NCBI GenBank assembly: GCA_017456805.1
Contig: JAFTIQ010000034.1
Coordinates: 62,001 to 126,000, forward strand
DNA: 64,000 nt
Reading direction: 5' to 3'
Source of the DNA: Lentisphaeria bacterium
Lineage (GTDB): Bacteria; Verrucomicrobiota; Lentisphaeria; Victivallales; UBA1829
The notes below the pieces were generated by a model. That model did not search any database. It was not told the origin of the DNA and saw only the letters and a program-made list of their open reading frames with translations. Shown piece after piece: positions 7,622 to 16,873 of the stretch. The first letter of the stretch is position 1, and each line of letters begins with the position of its first letter. The position numbers were made by a program, and so were the translations under genes.

Positions 7622-8596
7622 TCAATATTGAGAAAGCATCTTTTTCAGTTCCGCCTTGAACTCGTTCCGCAAGGATTCCGGCTTCAGCAAAACTGCTTCC
7701 CCGCAAAGAGAAAGCAGAAACGGAAACAGGATTTCTTTGGAAACTGCCGGAATCTTGACAATTCCATTCTTCTGAATCTTCTGCTGACTGTGCAGCGGTG
7801 AGGCTTTCAATCTTTCAATCACATGTTCCGTCACTTTCAACTGCACTCCGCGGATCTTTTCAAACCCGAGAAAATCATCCGTATTGACACTTGCGATGAT
7901 CTCTTTATCCGGTTCAAACTCCAGCTTGGTAAGCTCTGCAGATTTGATCCTGGTCAAAGCAAACGTCCGGGGAGCTTTCTTCAAGTGACAATACCCCTTG
8001 CTGTACCAGCAGTTCTGATAAAAAACAAAGGTGTGCGGTTCAAAATAACGGCTCGTCACTTTTCCGCTGTAATCCTCATAATTGATTTTCACACACCGAT
8101 GCTCCTGCCAGCCGGTGAACATGGAAAGAAAAATCTCCGGATCAAGCGTCGTATAAAGTCCGGAAAGAATGAAAAGACTCCTGAGATTTGCCGTATCAAG
8201 AAAATCCGGATTGTTCTGCTGAAGAAGCGAATCAACTGCGTTCCGGATCTTATTCCGGATCGGCGCGGGAAAGATCTCTTCCGCAATCCGCGCCCCGATA
8301 ACGGAAGCGATCATTTCATTTTCATCCAGCAGCGCAGGCGCAACAAAATCCCATCCGTGATGTTTCAGATAATATCCATTCTGGGCGCGGTCAAAACCGA
8401 GAGGACAGCCAAATTCAGTTTCCAGAAATTTCATATCGCGCAGGATCGTTTTCTTTCCACATTCGATTTCCAGCCCTTCTTCCAGGGAGATCCTGCGGAA
8501 CTCTTCGATCAAAGTCTGAGAATTCGGATACCGGTTTTCTTTCAGAAGAGCAGAAATCCGCATAAGACGATGCATCTGATTTTTTTGGATCGGCAT
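7622..8596 (-). CDS. WYL-domain transcriptional regulator
   Basis: A 324-residue regulator. Residues 1-75 form a winged helix (MRISALLKENRYPNSQTLIEEF, KTILRDMKFLE), and about 145-235 form the WYL domain, with the characteristic VFYQNCWYSKGYCHLKKAPRTFALTRI segment in pieces; a C-terminal extension follows. WYL proteins bind nucleotide-type ligands and often control stress or defence genes. Its own minus-strand promoter (TTGAAT-N17-TATATT, 8687-8659) overlaps an inverted-repeat-like site at 8629-8650 that recurs before the EVE-like/J/HIRAN operon at 60.4 kb, suggesting self-regulation and a distant target. The YeiH-type gene follows downstream. Confidence 0.9.
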   Translation of the reverse strand: MPIQKNQMHRLMRISALLKENRYPNSQTLIEEFRRISLEEGLEIECGKKTILRDMKFLETEFGCPLGFDRAQNGYYLKHHGWDFVAPALLDENEMIASVIGARIAEEIFPAPIRNKIRNAVDSLLQQNNPDFLDTANLRSLFILSGLYTTLDPEIFLSMFTGWQEHRCVKINYEDYSGKVTSRYFEPHTFVFYQNCWYSKGYCHLKKAPRTFALTRIKSAELTKLEFEPDKEIIASVNTDDFLGFEKIRGVQLKVTEHVIERLKASPLHSQQKIQKNGIVKIPAVSKEILFPFLLSLCGEAVLLKPESLRNEFKAELKKMLSQY

Positions 8597-8628
8597 AAAA
8601 TTTTCACCTTTTTTTACAGTTTATCTTC

Positions 8629-8687
8629 GGAGTGGACACAAAAAGTCTTCTTGCCGGTAATATATTACCATCAGAACAAAAATTCAA
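8629..8687. promoter_or_regulatory. Shared control region between the WYL gene and the small divergent ORF
   Basis: GTGGAC, seven bases, GTC (8632-8647) resembles the inverted repeat at 60376-60406. Thirteen bases after the GTC on the plus strand is TATATT (8661-8666), exactly the spacing seen at 60395-60416. The -10 lies in a perfect 14-base palindrome, GGTAATATATTACC (8656-8669), so it can also serve the minus strand, where TTGAAT (8687-8682) is placed 17 bases upstream. The plus-strand promoter has no good -35, as expected if a regulator must assist. Confidence 0.6.
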
Positions 8688-8714
8688 CCAGAAAATTTAC
8701 GAAAGGTTACAGCC

Positions 8715-8816
8715 ATGTTGAAAAAATTGATTGCCCTGCTCCGCAAAAACAAAGAATCCTTCCGTCCGGCGCTCCCGGAAAGACATGTTCAAATGGATCT
8801 GCCGCTGAATTTTTGA
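8715..8816 (+). CDS. Small protein of 33 residues, unknown
   Basis: ATG at 8715 is preceded by AAAGG at 9 bases and gives a 33-residue basic peptide (starts MLKKLIALLRKNKE, ends LPLNF). It has no membrane segment and I recognise no family. Support comes from context: it lies downstream of the plus-strand copy of the 36-base promoter module shared with the operon at 60.4 kb, divergent from the WYL gene, and it stops 6 bases before the end of the convergent glycosidase gene. It could be a small regulator target or a chance ORF. Confidence 0.45.
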   Translation: MLKKLIALLRKNKESFRPALPERHVQMDLPLNF

Positions 8817-8822
8817 ACCGGA

Positions 8823-11480
8823 TCAATCCAGAATCCAGCCGGCACATTTCCAGTTGGTATCACCGAACATGAGCCGTGACGGCAGTTTTTCATGGGGAAC
8901 CCAGGCAAAATCATCGCCGAACACGTTGATCCGCAAGGGGACTCCATCCCGGAGAAATCCGTCAAAATCTGCCAGATCCAGCTGAAAATGGAACACACCG
9001 TTCTCTTTTCGCAGCTGAATATCCGGTCTCTCAAGGTAAACACTTCCGCTGATCACATGTTCCCCTTCTTTCTTGAAGAACACTTTGAACGGTGGATGCA
9101 GCCGGTTCAATTCCAGAAATACAGTGCAGTCCCGTCCTTCGATCCCTTCCACTTCAAAGGAAAGAACCGTTCCGTTTTTCCGGCAGCACCAGCTTACACC
9201 GTTATCCAGACGACAGACCTCTCCGTACCGGGCAGTTTTTCCGTTGAGAGTCCGTCCGGTGTACTCATCCAAAGCGGGGGAATTGATATCAAATGCCGGA
9301 AAATCTTTTTCCAGAAGTTCGGAAAGCAGTTCCAGACGTTTTTCCAGTTTCTCCGGATAAAACAGATAGCCTTCCGCCTCGGAATGATAGCCGAGACGAT
9401 GATCTTTCCGGCAAAGGGAAAGCATCTCTTCCGTATTGGCGATTTCATCTCTGACAATTTCAGCAAGGCGCGGCAGATGATCCTTTTTCGTGTAAAACAT
9501 CTCTTCCCGCAAATGATAAAATTCCAACAGATTACAGCAGCTCTTCATCTGAAGTCCAACCGCTCCGGCAAGAGAAATATCTGCCAGCCGCGGCGGATTC
9601 TCCTGATAAAACGGAAGCAGTTTCTTCAAACGATCCATCCCGCGCTGCCAGAGATCCCGCATCCGCCGGCAAAGAGTCAACGCTTCCGTGACAGTATGAC
9701 CGAACCCGAGGGTTTCTCCGATCCTGTCCCCGCTGACTTCAGGGAATTGTTTCAGGATCCAGCTGGGAGCGATCGGCTCATTCACAGGGAACAAATGCAG
9801 CGGCCAGACAATACAATTGTGCAAAGGTCCATACCATTCAAAGGCAATGTTCCCGGGGAACTGACGGTATGCCATGGAAAATTCATGCCATGCCTGCGCT
9901 ACTTCCGGGGCATCCTTCCGCCATTCCGGACGCGCCAGTTCTTCCAGAAAATCAATTCCTTTTTCCGGGATCGGAAGAAAAGACATCGCTCCTGCCGCCC
10001 GGTTCATCAGCCCGGGATAATTCCCGAAATACCAGCATTGCATCGCGGCTGTCACATCGTTTTCCGACATAAAGCGGTACTTGTCATAAATATTTTCCGG
10101 GACCGGAATAAACGGCACAGCGGCATCTTCATGAGAGCATCCCACCTGCAGTTTTGCTCCGCTCTTTCCCTTCCGCTGAGTTGTTTTCCGGAAGGTTTCT
10201 GCAGGCCCGACAAATGCCAGAGAATAATCCTGAACCGTCCGGATTTTGCCCAGCTGCTCCACTTTTCCGCCGGATTCAAAATTCAGCATAAATGTGCAAT
10301 CTTCCGGGAAGGATTCTGCTATACTGACAAGCCGTTCCCCCTGCGGAGAACCGTCCCGCTGTCCCGGAGCATAAAACCAGCCGATATATTCCGCTTCCGG
10401 ATTATATTTATGCATGGTCTCACTGATAAGTGATGCCAGCTCAGCATAAACATCTTCCGTCCGCTTCTGACTGCAGAGCGGGCACTGGGTGTTTTCCGGA
10501 GTTCCGGCATAAATCTGATTGGAAGAAACGCAGCATCCGTTATCTTCGCCATACATGATATTGATGATCCCGCCCAGCTTCGGCACATGGGAGAACAAGC
10601 CGCCGACCGTATCGCGGAAATATTGTTTCCCGGCCTCACTGGAGGTACAGAAAAAGCCCCAGTTCCGGATATGGAACCCAACCAGTTCCGGATGAAGTGC
10701 GGCATCCGATTCCGGAAGCGTGAAATACTCTGTCCCCCAAAGCTTCGGTTCGCTCATAAACAGATAGATCCGGATCCCGTACGCAAGGCATTTCTCCACA
10801 ACTTTCTGCAGTTTTGCATACCGTTTTTCCGCATCTTTACCATGCCTCGGCATCACGGAGGTCGGATAATCCCGCAAATAAACCGTAAGCCACAAGCCAT
10901 TGACCCCTTCATGGGCAAGCTTGTTCAAATACTCTTCCGGATAATAATCCACATCATCAGTCAGCTCATCAATAAAATAAGGCGGACGGTAAGTGGGACC
11001 GAAGAAACAACGGGAGATCCGGTGTTTTACAAAAGGCTTCTTCCGGATGGAACAGGGCAGAACGGATTTCCCGGCAGCGGCACAAATCTGATCTTCAAAA
11101 GCATAGATCCCGCGACGCAATCCATCGGCATCTTTCGCCCGGATCACTGCACGATCCCGCTCTGTAACAAGCTCAAACTCTTCCTGTTCAAACTCCGGAG
11201 CATCCCGGTAAATCAGAGCATAACCCTTCGGAGTTTCTTCAATGCCTTTTGCTTTGAGAACCCGGCGCAAAGAGAGAAATGCTGTTTCCGGGATTTCTCC
11301 GGTGTATTCGCAAACCAACGCGATCCCATTCTCAAGACATCCGGCATTTTCTCCGGCGTCACAGCCACGGGAATCATCAAAATGATATTCCAGCGGAGAT
11401 TTGATATCATCAATAAACCCCCATTCGCTTCGGGGCGGCTGAGGAAGTTTGGCAAATTCTTCGATTTTTTTCTGATCCAT
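8823..11480 (-). CDS. Large GH20-like glycoside hydrolase, cytoplasmic
   Basis: An 885-residue protein without a signal peptide. Residues about 60-145 look like the alpha/beta domain that precedes GH20, GH67 and GH84 barrels (DGLRRGIYAFEDQICAA), and a TIM-barrel-like region follows with LAHEGVNGLWLTVYLRDYP, RIYLFMSEP, IINIMYGEDNG and YIGWFYAPG. The C-terminal 150 residues are beta-rich. Which acid pair is catalytic cannot be decided; ED in MYGEDNG is a candidate. It belongs with the DUF4838, pseudopilin and GH2 genes upstream on the same strand, but a terminator lies between it and the DUF4838 gene. The ATG at 11480 has AGGAG 9 bases upstream. Substrate unknown. Confidence 0.6.
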   Translation of the reverse strand: MDQKKIEEFAKLPQPPRSEWGFIDDIKSPLEYHFDDSRGCDAGENAGCLENGIALVCEYTGEIPETAFLSLRRVLKAKGIEETPKGYALIYRDAPEFEQEEFELVTERDRAVIRAKDADGLRRGIYAFEDQICAAAGKSVLPCSIRKKPFVKHRISRCFFGPTYRPPYFIDELTDDVDYYPEEYLNKLAHEGVNGLWLTVYLRDYPTSVMPRHGKDAEKRYAKLQKVVEKCLAYGIRIYLFMSEPKLWGTEYFTLPESDAALHPELVGFHIRNWGFFCTSSEAGKQYFRDTVGGLFSHVPKLGGIINIMYGEDNGCCVSSNQIYAGTPENTQCPLCSQKRTEDVYAELASLISETMHKYNPEAEYIGWFYAPGQRDGSPQGERLVSIAESFPEDCTFMLNFESGGKVEQLGKIRTVQDYSLAFVGPAETFRKTTQRKGKSGAKLQVGCSHEDAAVPFIPVPENIYDKYRFMSENDVTAAMQCWYFGNYPGLMNRAAGAMSFLPIPEKGIDFLEELARPEWRKDAPEVAQAWHEFSMAYRQFPGNIAFEWYGPLHNCIVWPLHLFPVNEPIAPSWILKQFPEVSGDRIGETLGFGHTVTEALTLCRRMRDLWQRGMDRLKKLLPFYQENPPRLADISLAGAVGLQMKSCCNLLEFYHLREEMFYTKKDHLPRLAEIVRDEIANTEEMLSLCRKDHRLGYHSEAEGYLFYPEKLEKRLELLSELLEKDFPAFDINSPALDEYTGRTLNGKTARYGEVCRLDNGVSWCCRKNGTVLSFEVEGIEGRDCTVFLELNRLHPPFKVFFKKEGEHVISGSVYLERPDIQLRKENGVFHFQLDLADFDGFLRDGVPLRINVFGDDFAWVPHEKLPSRLMFGDTNWKCAGWILD

Positions 11481-11500
11481 ATTCCGGACTCCTTTTCATG

Positions 11501-11532
11501 AAAAAGCAAGCCGGAAATCCTTCTTCCGGCTT
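11501..11532 (-). terminator. Intrinsic terminator after the DUF4838 gene
   Basis: AAGCCGGAA (11532-11524) and TTCCGGCTT (11516-11508) form a 9-pair stem with a 7-base loop, followed on the minus strand by GCTTTTT. It separates the DUF4838-pilin-GH2 unit from the GH20-like gene, whose start codon lies 20 bases beyond. Confidence 0.75.
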
Positions 11533-11564
11533 ACCCATTTTCTGCAATATAGCACAGGTGTGAT

Positions 11565-14333
11565 TTATTTCAACTCTGCAGGACATTTTTCTCCCGGAAC
11601 AAGCACAACTTTATCCCCGAGCAAACGCCCTTCCTCCCGTTTGAGAGAAATGAAAACATGATACTTCACACCCGCGACCGCATCATGACCAAGCTGGAAT
11701 GACATCTTCCAGGCTCCCGCAAAAAATACGGTAGTCGGCGTAATCGTATCCGGCTCTCTGGTCAATCTGACCAGATGATATTTTCCATCCGCCGGAACAT
11801 CACTTGCTCTGAGCACTTTGGTGGAACTGTATTTTTTATCTTTTCCATGATAAAGCCCCATCCGGAATACAGCTTTTCCATCCCAGACTTCCGGCAACGC
11901 TCTCTGGAAATGGGCGGCAGGATCTGCAACTTTGACCTTATTATATTTCGGAACAGGAATCTCGATCACATCTGCAACATTGTCAAGCACTGCGGGCAGA
12001 GCTGTTCTGCCGGGTTCACGGGGAAGAAGCATTTTCCGGGTCGCCTTTTCCGCCGGAACAATATACGCACGGTCACTGTAAACCTTTCCGTCATCTTCAC
12101 GGAGTGAAACAAAAATATAGAATTTCTGCTTCAAAGATTCCGCATCATCCCGATTGACGGCTGTTCTGCCGACAAAGTAATTCATTCTCCAGGATCCGCC
12201 GTAGCATAATGTGGTGGGTGTGAGCTGGATCGGTTTGGGGGTCAGAAGATAGAAATCGAATCTTCCGCTCTGGATTTCGCCGGGACGGAACGCCTTGTGT
12301 CCCAGGTATTTTTTGGAAGTCTGATCATAGAATCCCATGGTAAAATTTTTCCCCGGAGCGCGGGTTTCCACAAAGGCTCTGCCAAGATTTGCCCCCTTCA
12401 AAGGAACAACCGTGGCACCTTTTTCCGGAACCGGAATGACGATTGTTTCCGGGACCCCGGCAAATTCAGCAGGAAGAGCCTTCTCATAGCCACGGTTCTT
12501 AACAGTCGAACTCCAGGATTCAAAGGCTTTCCAATTCACTTTTACTGCCCGCTTGCTCTGAAGCTCCTGCAGGGTCTGCTTGATCCGGGCGATCCGCATA
12601 TCTGCCTGATCCCCAACCTTCGCGACAATCGTATTATCCAACCCCATCCGGAGCAGACGGACGCGGAACGCATACTCTCCGGAAACAGCCTTTTCCGCTT
12701 CTTCAAGCATACCATCCCAGCGCATCAGATTTTCTTTGGTCAGATAGACGGCATCGATCATACGGTAATGCCATTTCCCGCCCGCAGAAGTATATTTTTC
12801 CAATGCTGCAACCAGTTCTCCATGATATTTCTTGAGAACCGGAGCCGCCGGACCATAGTAGACTTCCAGATATTTTTCAATCAGAGAATCCACATTCAGA
12901 TCAGGATTCTGGAACAGTTTGAGCATGATCCATGCCTGCATTTCAGAGAAGTTCGTGCACAGCTGGATCCCGCCGGAATCATGTTCAAAATAGGTGCCGA
13001 GGATCTTCTGATCCCGCATCAGCTGAATATCCCGGGCAATACGTTTGATCGAACCATTGGGTGGTTCCAGGAAAAAAGTATCTTTGGACCGGTTGTAGAC
13101 ATTGGGATAGTACCAGAAAAGAATATTTTTGGTCATGCCCGCCCAGGTCTTGAAATCATCAAAATCAATCTTATTTTCGCTTCCGCGATCCAGCGGATTG
13201 GCATAATCACCGTTGATCGGAGCAAAAATAATGATCAGATTTTCCGGGATCGGCCCCATATTTTTCGGCGGATGCTGTGACTGGGTCCGCTGATATGCAA
13301 GTGTACGGAACGTAATGTCGGGATTGTTTTTCGCAAGTTCAATCATGGTGTAGATCAACGGAGCCCCTTTGGAACCGTATTTCTTTTCCATTGCAATACA
13401 GTTCTGACAGTAGCAGAGACGATAAGCTGTATCATTGCAGCTGATATCGATATGCCCCTTCAGACCGGTGCGCTTGAACATCAGATCATAGTACATCCGG
13501 ACATTTTTCTGCAATTCCTTCCGGAGCTCCGGATTGGAGAAACAGAGCTGACGGTTCGGAACACGTTTCCCTTTGTCATCCATGGAGAAAAACTCGGGAT
13601 TCGTAAGGAAATATTTTTTATCCTTCAGCTCAGGAAGCGCATCCAGAATTCCTGTTCCGGCATGATACCCGGTTTTGACCTCCTTAACACCGGCAGGGAT
13701 CAGCTGTCCCAAACTGTGGGTGCTGGTGAAGATCTCATAAAGATTCACAATTCCTTTGTTGGTACCGGGATCTCTGGGATGATTATAAGACTGGAGCAGC
13801 AGATTCTGACGGTTCCGGTAATGGGAGACAGAAGCCGTTGCACTGTCTTTATAGAAATAGATCATGATCGCCCGGGCACGGAACGCATATTCTGTTTTCT
13901 TTTTGGTTTCCGGAAGAGTCAATACACTCTGTTTCGGAGCATAAAAATCACCGAACCCGTTCAGGAACATGCATCCGAAGGTGTTTTCCAGAAGCTCATA
14001 AACCGCCCAGAGATTCCCATGAACACCACCGCCGTAAAGATGCAGATCCTTGCCGGATGTTTCAATCATGCTGACATCATCGGGCAGATCTTTCCCCTTG
14101 GGAACTCCGATATAAACAGCAGAACCTTTTGCAGTATTTGCAATGGGAAACACTGCTCCGGTGATCTCTTTCAGGAAAAAGGCAAGTTCCTTTGCCGCAA
14201 ACTGATCAACTGCGCTTGCATTGGAAGGAACAACAATCGTATAATCTGTTTTTCCGTTTTCAGCAAGTTTCAGCGGCGCCGCAGAAAGAATGACTGAAGA
14301 GAAAACAGCGATCAGAAAAAAAGTAAAACGCAT
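11565..14333 (-). CDS. Secreted DUF4838 domain protein
   Basis: A 922-residue protein with an N-terminal signal peptide (hydrophobic to about residue 18, then SAAP). Residues about 28-125 form a GH20/GH67-like N-terminal domain (DYTIVVPSNASAVDQFAAKE), followed by the DUF4838 region, probably a TIM barrel. The C-terminus carries two related beta-domains at about 665-790 and 800-915, recognisable from FTMGFYDQTSKKYLG versus FRMGLYHGKDKKYSS and TPTTLCYGGSWRMNY versus TPTTVFFAGAWKMSF, an internal duplication. DUF4838 proteins abound in Lentisphaerota and Bacteroidota and are presumed glycan hydrolases. The GGGAG ribosome site fits the ATG at 14333. Confidence 0.75.
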   Translation of the reverse strand: MRFTFFLIAVFSSVILSAAPLKLAENGKTDYTIVVPSNASAVDQFAAKELAFFLKEITGAVFPIANTAKGSAVYIGVPKGKDLPDDVSMIETSGKDLHLYGGGVHGNLWAVYELLENTFGCMFLNGFGDFYAPKQSVLTLPETKKKTEYAFRARAIMIYFYKDSATASVSHYRNRQNLLLQSYNHPRDPGTNKGIVNLYEIFTSTHSLGQLIPAGVKEVKTGYHAGTGILDALPELKDKKYFLTNPEFFSMDDKGKRVPNRQLCFSNPELRKELQKNVRMYYDLMFKRTGLKGHIDISCNDTAYRLCYCQNCIAMEKKYGSKGAPLIYTMIELAKNNPDITFRTLAYQRTQSQHPPKNMGPIPENLIIIFAPINGDYANPLDRGSENKIDFDDFKTWAGMTKNILFWYYPNVYNRSKDTFFLEPPNGSIKRIARDIQLMRDQKILGTYFEHDSGGIQLCTNFSEMQAWIMLKLFQNPDLNVDSLIEKYLEVYYGPAAPVLKKYHGELVAALEKYTSAGGKWHYRMIDAVYLTKENLMRWDGMLEEAEKAVSGEYAFRVRLLRMGLDNTIVAKVGDQADMRIARIKQTLQELQSKRAVKVNWKAFESWSSTVKNRGYEKALPAEFAGVPETIVIPVPEKGATVVPLKGANLGRAFVETRAPGKNFTMGFYDQTSKKYLGHKAFRPGEIQSGRFDFYLLTPKPIQLTPTTLCYGGSWRMNYFVGRTAVNRDDAESLKQKFYIFVSLREDDGKVYSDRAYIVPAEKATRKMLLPREPGRTALPAVLDNVADVIEIPVPKYNKVKVADPAAHFQRALPEVWDGKAVFRMGLYHGKDKKYSSTKVLRASDVPADGKYHLVRLTREPDTITPTTVFFAGAWKMSFQLGHDAVAGVKYHVFISLKREEGRLLGDKVVLVPGEKCPAELK

Positions 14334-14348
14334 AAGACTGCTCCCGTT

Positions 14349-15083
14349 TTACGGCTGAATGCCGCTGCCATTGAATTTTACAGGTAAACCGCTTCTGTCA
14401 ATATAGAAGAAGGTAAATCCGCCTCTTTCAGAAGCGCTCCCGCTGACTTTGAATTCAGCAAAGAAGGTCTGATATGCCGTCGCATGATCCCCGATCGTGC
14501 CCACATGACCATCAAGGAATGCAATATTCCCCCGGCCGCCGTGTGCCAGATAAAATCCGCTGGTAATTGTAGCGTAAATATAAATATGAGCAAAAGAAGT
14601 TTGCTTTTTCGCTGTTATGTGATAAGAATCAGCATAAAGCAAATACTGGGTCGGCTGTTTTATTTTTCCAATGGAGGCAAAATATGAGTTGCTGCCATCC
14701 TTTACAGCCTGCGGCAAATTGCCTGGAATATTGTTTCTCGGACGAACCATATAAGTCTGACCGTAAGCAGAGGTACTGAATTTTCCGGGAAGTGTGGAAG
14801 GACAGGTGACGAACTGGGGATTTTGCGGCAGATAACTTTTGGCGATCAGCCAATTTGCCCAGTAACCATTTGAATCAAAAATAAACATAAATTCATTATG
14901 GTCATTTTTGTAAAACATAGTTGTCATCCCAACCTGTTTCAGATTGTTCATACAGCTTGCAGCTCTGCCTTTTTCCCGGGCATTGTTCAATGCCGGAAGC
15001 AGCATTCCTGCCAGAATTGCGATAATGGCAATCACAACCAGCAGTTCGATCAGGGTAAAAGATCTTGAATTTGCTTTCTTCAT
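14349..15083 (-). CDS. Type II secretion-type pseudopilin (prepilin N-terminus, H-X9-DG ending)
   Basis: A 244-residue protein starting with a basic leader and the prepilin cleavage and hydrophobic segment [20 protein letters not shown], then [23 protein letters not shown] in pieces, and a C-terminal [14 protein letters not shown] motif. Such pseudopilin-like proteins occur in large numbers in Lentisphaerota and Planctomycetes, often beside glycan genes, and their role is not settled. It lies between GH2 and DUF4838 genes with gaps of 12-15 bases, so it is probably co-expressed and may help to display or export enzymes. AAGGAG precedes the ATG. Confidence 0.9.
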   Translation of the reverse strand: MKKANSRSFTLIELLVVIAIIAILAGMLLPALNNAREKGRAASCMNNLKQVGMTTMFYKNDHNEFMFIFDSNGYWANWLIAKSYLPQNPQFVTCPSTLPGKFSTSAYGQTYMVRPRNNIPGNLPQAVKDGSNSYFASIGKIKQPTQYLLYADSYHITAKKQTSFAHIYIYATITSGFYLAHGGRGNIAFLDGHVGTIGDHATAYQTFFAEFKVSGSASERGGFTFFYIDRSGLPVKFNGSGIQP

Positions 15084-15095
15084 AGTTTCTGCTCC

Positions 15096-16697
15096 TTATT
15101 CTGTTATAAAACCACGTTTGATCAGCAATTCATGAATACGATTCCAGGAAACTTTCGGTTTCCGGTATTCCGTCAACATTCCTTTATTATTGAATCCTCT
15201 GGGACGCCCGAAGAAATACTCCGTTTCAATGTAGGTATTGGCATCACAGAAGAGCCAGATCGCAACTCCGGTAAAACGGGGAATGTCAAACATTGCGTTG
15301 ACGACTGTTTCCAGAAGCCGTGCCTGATATTCTTCACTCCAGCGGCGTCCGGAATGATCACCTGAGATCGCAGCAGCCCCGATCTCACTGACGATCAAAG
15401 GTTTCTGAATCTCTTTGAACAGGTCTGCATACTCCTGAAGAGCAGGAGTTACTTCCCCGATCCCATCGGTTTTGCAGGCATCATACCAGCCGGGATATAC
15501 ATTGATCGTCAGAATATCCACCAGATCCAGGGAGATATCCGTTTTCGGACGGTTAGTTGCAAAAGTCACCGGACGGGATATATCTCCTGCCTTTACCGCC
15601 GCGCTCAAACGGGAAATCGCACTTCTCGCTTCCTCTGTATTGCTGGCACATTCATTCAGGAAGCCCCAGATGATCACAGAAGGATGGTTGATGCTCTTGC
15701 GAACCATCTTTCTGCATTGTTCTTCTTCCCTGGAAATGAACGTTTCATCCGCAAGATCCACGGCTTTGTTTCCCCATCCGAGAGCTTCTTCCCAGACAAG
15801 GAGCCCGATTTTATCGCATATTTCCAGCATAGCTTCCCGCTGAGGATAGTGGCTGCCGCGAATGAAGTTGAACCCTTGCTTCTTGATCGTCAGAAGATCA
15901 TTCAGAATCAGATTTTCAGGGGTCGCCGCACCGAATTCCGGATGGGATTCGTGTCTGTTGCATCCGATGAGCTTCAGCGGTTTTCCGTTCAGCTTGAACT
16001 CCTGAGTGCTCCAATCCAGAACACGGATCCCGAAAGAAACCGTTTTGCCATTGATCGTAACTTTATGCAGATTCGGTGTTTCCGGACTCCACAACTTGAA
16101 CTCAGGCACAAAACAGGTAAATTCCCCGGCAAACGCTCTTGTTTCCGGTGCTTTGCCGTCAAAAGAAATCTCAAGTGTTTCCGGCGCAGTCTCAAAGGCT
16201 TCCACCTTGATCCGGACTTCTCCGGTTTCACAGCTGAGAGGAATCACTTCAACATGACGGATATCTTCCGGAGCGAATTCTGTCAGGGATACATCACTGT
16301 AAATCCCGCCGAATCCGTAAAAATCATAAAATGCTTTGAACTGTTCTCCCGGTTCAGCAATCATGAAATTATCTGTTTTGATCTCAAGAATATGTTCTCC
16401 GGCATTCCCGGAATCAAAAACAAATTCTTCCCTGCTGTAAGGCAGAACACTCTTTCCGATGGATTTGCCATCCCAGAACACTTCTGTATGCAATCCGCAT
16501 CCGGCGAGGGTCAGCATGACCTTTCCTCCGGAGACAGTCACCGGTCTGCGGAAACAGCCGATTTTCCGTTCGCCGAACTCACCGGGACGGGTATCAAAAC
16601 AACCGGGGACCGTCGAAACAGAGGAATAGACGGGCGTTTCCCCGTAATCCTGAATCAGAGAGAAATCCCAAATCCCGTTCAACAACTGGTTTCTCAT
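15096..16697 (-). CDS. Glycoside hydrolase family 2 (beta-glucuronidase/galactosidase-like)
   Basis: A 533-residue GH2 enzyme with the sugar-binding beta domain (NGIWDF at the start), an immunoglobulin-like domain and a TIM barrel. The barrel shows GCNRHESHPEFG and FIRGSHYPQ, the probable acid/base Glu in IIWGFLNECASN, and the probable nucleophile Glu in PLIVSEIGAAA. It has no signal peptide, so it should act in the cytoplasm on imported oligosaccharide. The layout is closest to beta-glucuronidase, but GH2 specificity cannot be read from sequence. The ATG at 16697 has GGAG 10 bases upstream; an ATG five codons earlier is possible. It is transcribed divergently from the AraC regulator. Confidence 0.9.
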   Translation of the reverse strand: MRNQLLNGIWDFSLIQDYGETPVYSSVSTVPGCFDTRPGEFGERKIGCFRRPVTVSGGKVMLTLAGCGLHTEVFWDGKSIGKSVLPYSREEFVFDSGNAGEHILEIKTDNFMIAEPGEQFKAFYDFYGFGGIYSDVSLTEFAPEDIRHVEVIPLSCETGEVRIKVEAFETAPETLEISFDGKAPETRAFAGEFTCFVPEFKLWSPETPNLHKVTINGKTVSFGIRVLDWSTQEFKLNGKPLKLIGCNRHESHPEFGAATPENLILNDLLTIKKQGFNFIRGSHYPQREAMLEICDKIGLLVWEEALGWGNKAVDLADETFISREEEQCRKMVRKSINHPSVIIWGFLNECASNTEEARSAISRLSAAVKAGDISRPVTFATNRPKTDISLDLVDILTINVYPGWYDACKTDGIGEVTPALQEYADLFKEIQKPLIVSEIGAAAISGDHSGRRWSEEYQARLLETVVNAMFDIPRFTGVAIWLFCDANTYIETEYFFGRPRGFNNKGMLTEYRKPKVSWNRIHELLIKRGFITE

Positions 16698-16873
16698 TGT
16701 CAAAATCTCCATATATTTTCTGCTGTTTTTTCAGCGTACCGGCTTGATTTTTCCAAAATTATAGTTATTTTATGATCAGAAATCGCCCCGGTTTTACCAT
16801 ATAACCAATATTATAACACAAAAAAACCGTTTTGTAAATGGTAATTTTGTGACATTTTATAGGAATTTTGTTT
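16698..16873. promoter_or_regulatory. Divergent control region between the GH2 and AraC-family genes
   Basis: An AT-rich 176-base gap holding divergent promoters. A minus-strand TATAAT (16763-16758) without a good -35 could serve the GH2 gene, fitting an activated promoter. TTACCAT (16794-16800) and ATGGTAA (16838-16844) form an inverted pair 37 bases apart, candidate half-sites for the AraC-type regulator. These are suggestions from pattern only. Confidence 0.4.

Noticed and set aside
8892..10433. 513-codon frame on the plus strand
   Set aside because: Antisense to the large GH20-like gene, no ribosome site, no recognisable domain.
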